In this document: positions 57,959 through 63,133 of the stretch, piece by piece | How positions within the stretch are numbered: the stretch's first letter is position 1 | How the letters are laid out: each line of letters begins with the position of its first letter | Assembly (NCBI GenBank): GCA_000827495.1 | Contig: KN817535.1 | Coordinates: 452,935-516,067, forward strand | Length of the DNA: 63,133 bases | Direction of reading: 5' to 3' | Source: Hypholoma sublateritium FD-334 SS-4 | Lineage: Eukaryota; Basidiomycota; Agaricomycetes; Agaricales; Strophariaceae | The notes under the pieces: generated by a model | Told to the model about the DNA's origin: nothing | The model's database searches: none | Seen by the model: only the letters and a program-made list of their open reading frames with translations | Made by a program: the position numbers and the translations under genes

Positions 57959-59425
57959 TTATATACATATATATATGGAACAATCCGGCAAGTGCTTAAA
58001 CGTCACCTCCAGACCCTTGACTTCCGCGAGCGCCTCCAAATCGAGCGGGAAAAGGAAAGACGGCTTACTTACCACATTGAAGCAGGAAACCGGATGTCCA
58101 TTTTGGATCCTCGACAGAATGAACGTCACGGCAGCTTCGACGTCGGACACACGGTCAACAAAAAAGTCGAGGGCTTTGAGGGAGGGGAATAGCACACTCG
58201 GTGTCTCCGTGATGTTTGGGTCGTCTTGGAAAGCCATGAGATGGCTAAGCGATGTGCTGTCGATGAGCATGGTGTCCAGAGATGGGAGGCTGCTAACAAA
58301 TGGACAAAAAGACGCCTCTAATGGACCCTGTGTGCAGAATTGGAATTTTGTCGTTCTTGACAAATCCAATAGCGCCAGCTTACTCAGGATCATAGCCATC
58401 CGGGTGGAAGGGTGATTTTCATGAAGCATAATTGTTATGCCATACCGACATTTGACCGGGAACGTAGCTTCGCCGTAAAAGCCGATATAATCACCTGGCG
58501 TGCAGTTGAGGTCAACGACCTGGAACAGATTCGACTTCAGGAAGCGTTGCGCGTAACGCGTGAATGTGGTGACAGCCGAATGGAGCTCCTCTGTCTCTGC
58601 GCCATTATGAATGCAGATTTCCAACGAGCAGCCCAGGGGAATATCCACGTAATCCAAGAGCGTGCGGCATATGAGAGGTTGGCCGTTGCAGTATAGGGAC
58701 CTGAGGCGCGGAAGAGACACGACGGGCTGATATGGGGGTATGTAGGCTGGACTTTCGTTTTTAGGATATATAGTTAATTCTTGAAGGCCGTGCGTTTCGG
58801 CGAGTACCGCGAGTGCATCCCGGACACTATACTTGTCGGCGAGGACCAGGGAATGCAGATTATGCAGCCATGGGGCCCGAAGATCAAGAGCATGATTGGA
58901 AAGGTGGAAACTACGAAGCATTGGCGCATGCCCGCCAAAGAGAGGCACAAACAACGCTTCTTCATTGTCTTCGGCGTGCGTACCGCCAAGTGTCACAGCG
59001 AATGTTTCCAGGTACGGCGCAGGAAGGGCGAACACCAACCGGGTGAGATCGACACTGGAAGTCAGATCGTGTACCACGAGCCTTTGTGTCCTGTGCCAGT
59101 TTTCGCGGAGGATACGCAAGACATTCCCTGATCGGTCGATCTCTTGTGCTCTGATATACAACGGCGCGGTCCCGCTTCTTCGAATGAGTTCATCGCGCCA
59201 TTCATTTCCCAGTGATTTCGAGATGTAGTACATATCAATAAGGCGCGCCCATAATGAGGGCGTGGCGAGCATCAAGTCGCGCCAGCTCTGGCACACTTGT
59301 GATGTTACGCATGTTGTAAGGAGAGCGTCGGTGTCGGAGAACATGTCGGCGTTGAGGGTGAATATGTAGAGCAATATGTCCTCGTTCAAGGTGTGGATGG
59401 GGGGAGCGGGTCGGTTGATTGACAT
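57959..59425 (-). CDS. F-box-like family protein L, altered C-terminus
   Basis: This is an intronless minus-strand gene of 488 residues. The start at 59425 gives MSINRPAPPIHTLNEDILLY; an ATG 15 bases upstream is also in frame. It continues IFTLNADMFSDTDALLTT, CVTSQVCQSWRDLMLATPSLWARLIDM and RRSGTAPLYIRA (Trp of PLWI replaced by Tyr). Landmarks are ENWHRTQRLVVHD, APYLETFAV, LFGGHAPMLRSF, APWLHNLHSLVL, AETHGLQEL, VVSLPRLRSLYC, LLDYVDIPLGCSL, QRFLKSN and FILSRIQNGHPVSCFNV. After GLEVTFKHL the protein ends CSIYICI in an ATATATATG run, so the EYICGS tail looks eroded or replaced. It is most like A and C. No upstream spacer block or TATA box is seen. Putative SCF adaptor; target unknown. Confidence 0.85.
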   Translation of the reverse strand: MSINRPAPPIHTLNEDILLYIFTLNADMFSDTDALLTTCVTSQVCQSWRDLMLATPSLWARLIDMYYISKSLGNEWRDELIRRSGTAPLYIRAQEIDRSGNVLRILRENWHRTQRLVVHDLTSSVDLTRLVFALPAPYLETFAVTLGGTHAEDNEEALFVPLFGGHAPMLRSFHLSNHALDLRAPWLHNLHSLVLADKYSVRDALAVLAETHGLQELTIYPKNESPAYIPPYQPVVSLPRLRSLYCNGQPLICRTLLDYVDIPLGCSLEICIHNGAETEELHSAVTTFTRYAQRFLKSNLFQVVDLNCTPGDYIGFYGEATFPVKCRYGITIMLHENHPSTRMAMILSKLALLDLSRTTKFQFCTQGPLEASFCPFVSSLPSLDTMLIDSTSLSHLMAFQDDPNITETPSVLFPSLKALDFFVDRVSDVEAAVTFILSRIQNGHPVSCFNVVSKPSFLFPLDLEALAEVKGLEVTFKHLPDCSIYICI

Positions 59426-59943
59426 TTTTGAAAAGCACACTCGGTCTGTAAAATGGCGAATGGTTGACGTTGAAACGTTGAATGATCAAGCCCTTTGAGA
59501 GAGCCGTGGCTTGCAGTGCGCTAGCCATCCAAGCTCGCTGGCTCTATGACAAATACAGAAGACGTGATGGCAGTGCAGCACGTGTGCACATTATCCCCGC
59601 TACCTTTAGGTAGTGGGTCTTAGAATGTGGACCCTGAACAAAATTGGGGGGCCATTTCATTTTTTCCTTTTATGGATTCCTTTTCTCGCGATCACGTCTC
59701 GGAGATTTCGTTCGTCCCACACGTCGTGAACACAGCAGGCATAGATATTCGAAAGGCATCCTCTCAATATCTGTAGATGAGGAGCAAGAAACCCAATATG
59801 AGATATATAGTACCTATATAATCAAAATTAACTTTCTTCTAGCCAACTTTCCACTCGAGATTAATATAATATGCCCCAAATATGCCCTGGTGTTTGGTAG
59901 TCAAAATTCCAATATCGCGGCTCGCCTTGCTCAGAGCGCGCAC

Positions 59944-59969
59944 CCCGGACGTACGTCAGTACGTCCGGG
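59944..59969. repeat. Perfect 11-bp hairpin
   Basis: CCCGGACGTAC, a GTCA loop, then GTACGTCCGGG. The flanks GCGCA and TGCGCC can extend the stem with a bulge. Confidence 0.8.
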
Positions 59970-60132
59970 CTGCGCCAGCTCAAGTATTTCTCTCTAATAT
60001 CTGGTTAGTGTGTTTGATTTTTTTCTAACCAAGGGGTAGCGGGCTATGCCGGTGTCAACCGGCCCTATGGCCTTATGTAATATGTGTTCGGAGATATCGG
60101 CTGGGGACGAGCCTACTCATATATATACTTAT

Positions 60133-60502
60133 AACAAGATCAGCCTCGCTTCGCTGCGGCAAAGATTGTCCAAATCCAAGAAAAACAGGCCATCCGCGTC
60201 ATGCTTTATTCTCAGTAAATAAGAAATCCAAAATGAAGAAAGCATTGGCCCTCGAGCTCGAAAAGGATGGAAATATTACGGACAAACAAAAGCGTGTCAT
60301 AATTATAAGTATATGAGTGATTATGACACGCTTTTGTTTGTCGGTGATACTCCCCTCCTTTTTGAGCGCGAGGGCCCAAGCTTTCCTCATTCTGGATTTC
60401 TCCTTAAACTGAAAATATATTATGACAGCCAAATGAAGACCTGCTCCGGCAGTGCTTGGATTTATCTAATCTTTGCCGCAGCGAAGCAAGGCAGATCTTG
60501 TT
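60133..60502. repeat. Foldback (palindromic) element of about 370 bp
   Basis: The arms begin AACAAGATC and end GATCTTGTT. They pair along their length with moderate divergence and meet at AAGCGTGTCATAAT, a short AT-rich centre, then ATTATGACACGCTT. The right arm is nearly the same as the single arm at 41325-41514, whereas the left arm has diverged. A transcript would form a long hairpin and could feed small-RNA silencing. No clear target duplication was found. Confidence 0.85.
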
Positions 60503-60642
60503 AATTGTAAAGCAATGTAGAACATTTGCATATTTTATAATCATAAGTACGTTTTGAGTACGTTCATTGCCCACAAGCTAAAGTCAAAACGATGTACATG
60601 TACGCACAATATTTACCTAAGTGACTTTGAGATGTCGTGCTG

Positions 60643-62229
60643 TTACACAAACAGGAGGTTTTCCGGTCCACGCGCCTCATCCACGCCGCATATATACTCA
60701 AGAACGTATGCAACCCCCTTCTGGCGCCAAAGCACCTTCAAGCCATCCGCTTCGTTGATGAATACCATGTTTGGGAGGAAACTCAGGAAACCCGACGTGA
60801 AATCTATGGTGTCGATCGCATAGCCATGCGCGATGCGCGTCATGACAAATTCAGAAATGGGGTCGGACACAGTGTCAAAGAGAGTGGGTAGGCGTGAGCC
60901 AAGTTTGAGAGTCCTGAGCGCGGGAAATGCAATCCGCCCCATGTCCGCGGTTTTGAGGGCCTCCTGGGCGCGGGTCAGGTGGAGCGACAATATATCAGTT
61001 GAAATGATCTCGACGGAAGGCAAGCGTGCCGTGAACGTGGTGAATTCTGGAACCGGGCGATCTACACCGAGGAATGTGAACTTAAAGTCGGCGACTTTGG
61101 AAAGGGTGCACAGGGTGAATTCACTGAGTAGAATGGGAAGCGCGTGCGGTGGAAATACTTCGGCTGCAGACATGGAGAAGATGGATGTTGCTTTATCAGT
61201 TCTGTCCAAGAGGACAAAGCTGGAGTCGGAATAAGTGAGTGAAATCTTTCGGGGTGCATGGTGTGCGAAGTAACTCCGGATGAAGGGAAATATGTCCCGG
61301 ATGATAGAGCGCAGCGTGCTTTTGTGGACCATATCTCGAGGGTGTATTGAATATGCTGAAAATATCAATGAACAAGCAGGGTGAATACGTATGTGGTACA
61401 GGAGTACTGCACCCGGATTAAGGTTGGTGTTGAGGGACATGCGTAAATGGGTGAGATTTGGGAGTGAGACGAAAGGGAGCGGTAAAGTTGTAAGATCCGC
61501 CACGATCTGCGTAAGTTCGAAGACGACCAAATTTTCGGTAAGCGTAAGTATGCCGAGCGTCTCATAGACTGTCAGCGTGGTATCGAGTATCATGGTATGG
61601 AGCTGATGCAGCCATGGGGCAGTAAGATGGGAAATATGTCCGCGATAACGGAGTACACGCATAGGAGCTCTTCCACCAACAAGCGCCAAGACCGCGTGTT
61701 TGATATTGCGCTCTGCTGGAAAAACGAGGTTCAATGACTCGAGGTGCGGCGCAGGGAGGTATAAAGGTCCCCACTGGTTGGGGTTGACATCTTCGGAAAA
61801 ACACATCGAGGCTTCAAGCCTCTGAATTTGGCTCCAGTGCTCGTCTATCATGCCCAAGACATACTTCACACAGCGAATTCGGTCAGTCCGGCTGTTTGTG
61901 CCTATGCGGCGGTGGTAGCGCATAGTGTGTCGGTGGTGGTTTATGCATCCGCGTGCTTTCATCCACAGCAATGCTGTCCCACTCCTGCGGATGATTTCGC
62001 ATCTGAACGCGACTGTGCGGCAGTGCAGGCGATCAAGGTCGATAAGGTGAGCCCAAATGGAAGGCATTCCAAGCATAGAAGAGCGCCAATTGCGGCACAC
62101 GCGCGATGTAGCCAGAGTTATCTCCAACGCTTTGTCGTCTTCGAACATGTTGGCGTTCATTTTGACAATGCACCAAAGAAGATCGAAATCAAGACATTGT
62201 ATGGGAGAATTGCTGGGAAGTGCTGACAT
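60643..62229 (-). CDS. F-box-like family protein M (NANMF subgroup)
   Basis: This is an intronless minus-strand gene of 528 residues. The start at 62229 matches the N-terminus of its sister F: MSALPSNSPIQC, then FDLLWCIVKMNANMF; a longer in-frame start at 62277 adds sequence not shared with F. It has TLATSRVCRNWRSSML, PSIWAHLIDLDRL, RRSGTALLWMKA, a His/Arg-rich insert around residues 85-105, APHLESLNL, TAPWLHQLHTMIL, LPFVSLPNLTHLRM, PAEVFPPHALPILLSEF as EVFPPHALPILLSEF, and MTRIAHGYAIDTIDFTSG. The tail is GLKVLWRQKGVAYVLEYICGVDE, with the EYICG motif kept. No lesion is visible. A shared spacer block in minus orientation lies 170-196 bp above its start, as with E. Putative SCF adaptor; target unknown. 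Confidence 0.86.
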   Translation of the reverse strand: MSALPSNSPIQCLDFDLLWCIVKMNANMFEDDKALEITLATSRVCRNWRSSMLGMPSIWAHLIDLDRLHCRTVAFRCEIIRRSGTALLWMKARGCINHHRHTMRYHRRIGTNSRTDRIRCVKYVLGMIDEHWSQIQRLEASMCFSEDVNPNQWGPLYLPAPHLESLNLVFPAERNIKHAVLALVGGRAPMRVLRYRGHISHLTAPWLHQLHTMILDTTLTVYETLGILTLTENLVVFELTQIVADLTTLPLPFVSLPNLTHLRMSLNTNLNPGAVLLYHIRIHPACSLIFSAYSIHPRDMVHKSTLRSIIRDIFPFIRSYFAHHAPRKISLTYSDSSFVLLDRTDKATSIFSMSAAEVFPPHALPILLSEFTLCTLSKVADFKFTFLGVDRPVPEFTTFTARLPSVEIISTDILSLHLTRAQEALKTADMGRIAFPALRTLKLGSRLPTLFDTVSDPISEFVMTRIAHGYAIDTIDFTSGFLSFLPNMVFINEADGLKVLWRQKGVAYVLEYICGVDEARGPENLLFV

Positions 62230-63133
62230 TGTGGTTTTGAATACACTTTCGGTGAAAGTTTGATGAAGTTTGGTCAAAGTTTGGTAGGATAACGAAGTGA
62301 AAAATGTGGTTGGTTGAAAGATTTGAGAAAGATAAATGAGTCAACATCGAAGACTTAGACAGTCACGTGAAATTCGAAGTCTAGACCGCATGCTTTCAAC
62401 GGTCCGTTGAGGTGGTCTGTGCGCATATTAGGTCCCTTTTACTACCACCGCACACTTGCACAGGCAGCGCCTATGAGCGTAGACGATATCATCCTCCTCT
62501 GCATCCGCAAAGTGTTTCCTCTACCACGCATGCAAGGGACCAAGGTCATAGAGTATGTGGTCTTTTGAGCTCATTCTACTCGTTCGAGTTTCACCTGCGC
62601 TGTCAGACAGTCCGGTATCCTTCTCTTCTATCGATCACTATGAGCACCTTGGCTTTCTGGTGTGGGTTTATCCGTACGTCCCTGCATCCTGCGCGCCTGC
62701 CTGCCTTCTCTTGTCATCTTCGCAGCCCGCTGCACTATCGGGGCATCTCGCACACCGTACCGTCTAGTACCTTGCCAGTGCTGGCCAGACGATGGTCGAC
62801 TTTGGGTTACTCATGGACAGCGCTACCGTGAGGCAGTACCGAATGATATCTCCACGGTCACCCCCTTCTTCCCTCATTTTTGCTTTTGTGCCTACAAATT
62901 ACTTCGCCGATTTTCTTCAGACGTAACGGTCCCTCCACGCTTTATCTATCCACCTGCTTCTTCTCTTCCTGAAAGCACCCGTACGCGCCCGGTGAGCCAT
63001 CTTTTCGTGGTGCGTCGTCATCATGAGTCACCACCCCCCTTTCCCCTAACTTCCACCGCGCGTCTCATCCACCGATTGCAGCGCTGAGAGGCTGACTGTG
63101 GGTCTAGACTCGAATCTCTCAAAACAAAACAAA
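62230..63133. other. Upstream flank of M, inverted spacer
   Basis: The shared spacer block is present on the minus strand at 62398-62425. The stretch after it has the same character as the other spacers in inverse orientation. No gene is supported; frames at 62412-62831 and 62662-63087 have no recognisable domain. Confidence 0.45.

Larger units (their letters stand above)
59441..60642. other. Spacer L to M with a foldback element
   Basis: An AT-rich spacer without the shared block. It holds a perfect 11-bp hairpin at 59944-59969 and the foldback element at 60133-60502. An open frame at 59644-59997 has no recognised features. Confidence 0.45.

Noticed and set aside
1..63133. tRNA and rRNA genes
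   Set aside because: I looked for the conserved T-arm word GTTCGA with a matching acceptor stem and for rRNA-like sequence, and saw no convincing candidate. A covariance-model search would be decisive.

Overview
The window looks like a repeat-rich accessory region from a filamentous basidiomycete, probably an Agaricomycete. Three things suggest this. A secreted GMC oxidoreductase gene of the aryl-alcohol-oxidase type is split by seven ordinary introns of 50-60 bp plus one enlarged intron. A small three-exon gene resembles the basidiomycete DUF6593 family. Most of the coding sequence is a large intronless family of about 490-540 residues with an F-box-like N-terminus. The species cannot be named from the sequence.

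Layout. Thirteen members of the F-box-like family lie in the window, here lettered A to M. Eleven are on the + strand (A 299, B 11044, C 15561, D 21210, E 25938, F 29894, G 36040, H 38106, I 46260, J 48258, K 50000). Two are on the - strand at the right end (L 59425 and M 62229, given as start positions). B, C, F, G, I, J, L and M are open over their length. A has lost the start of its F-box. D carries a 20-nt deletion and a nonsense codon. E has a net +1 frameshift that removes the conserved tail. H has a nonsense codon and a transposon. K is interrupted only by a transposon. The non-family genes are the GMC oxidoreductase (4401-9902) and the DUF6593-like gene (complement of 41901-42568).

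Mobile DNA. Two elements, TE1 (4662-7919) and TE2 (50730-52498), share TATGGCG termini, 6-bp target duplications, very long inverted repeats and no visible transposase. TE1 sits exactly at an intron donor of the oxidoreductase gene and appears to have been absorbed into the intron. TE2 splits K. A third, unrelated element, TE3 (38845-40412, 9-bp target duplication, GTGCGTGC arrays), splits H. A foldback element lies at 60133-60502, and one of its arms recurs at 41325-41514.

Spacers. The 2-5 kb spacers between family genes are not unique DNA. They share short diverged segments, most visibly a GCACRGACCAC...CGGACCGT block found ten times, nine on + and one on - beside the inverted gene M. This suggests that gene plus spacer was the unit of tandem duplication. 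The overall picture is birth-and-death evolution of putative ubiquitin-ligase adaptors, with the duplications, decay and transposon traffic all visible in one stretch. Function for the F-box-like proteins is inferred from the N-terminal motif only; their substrates are unknown.
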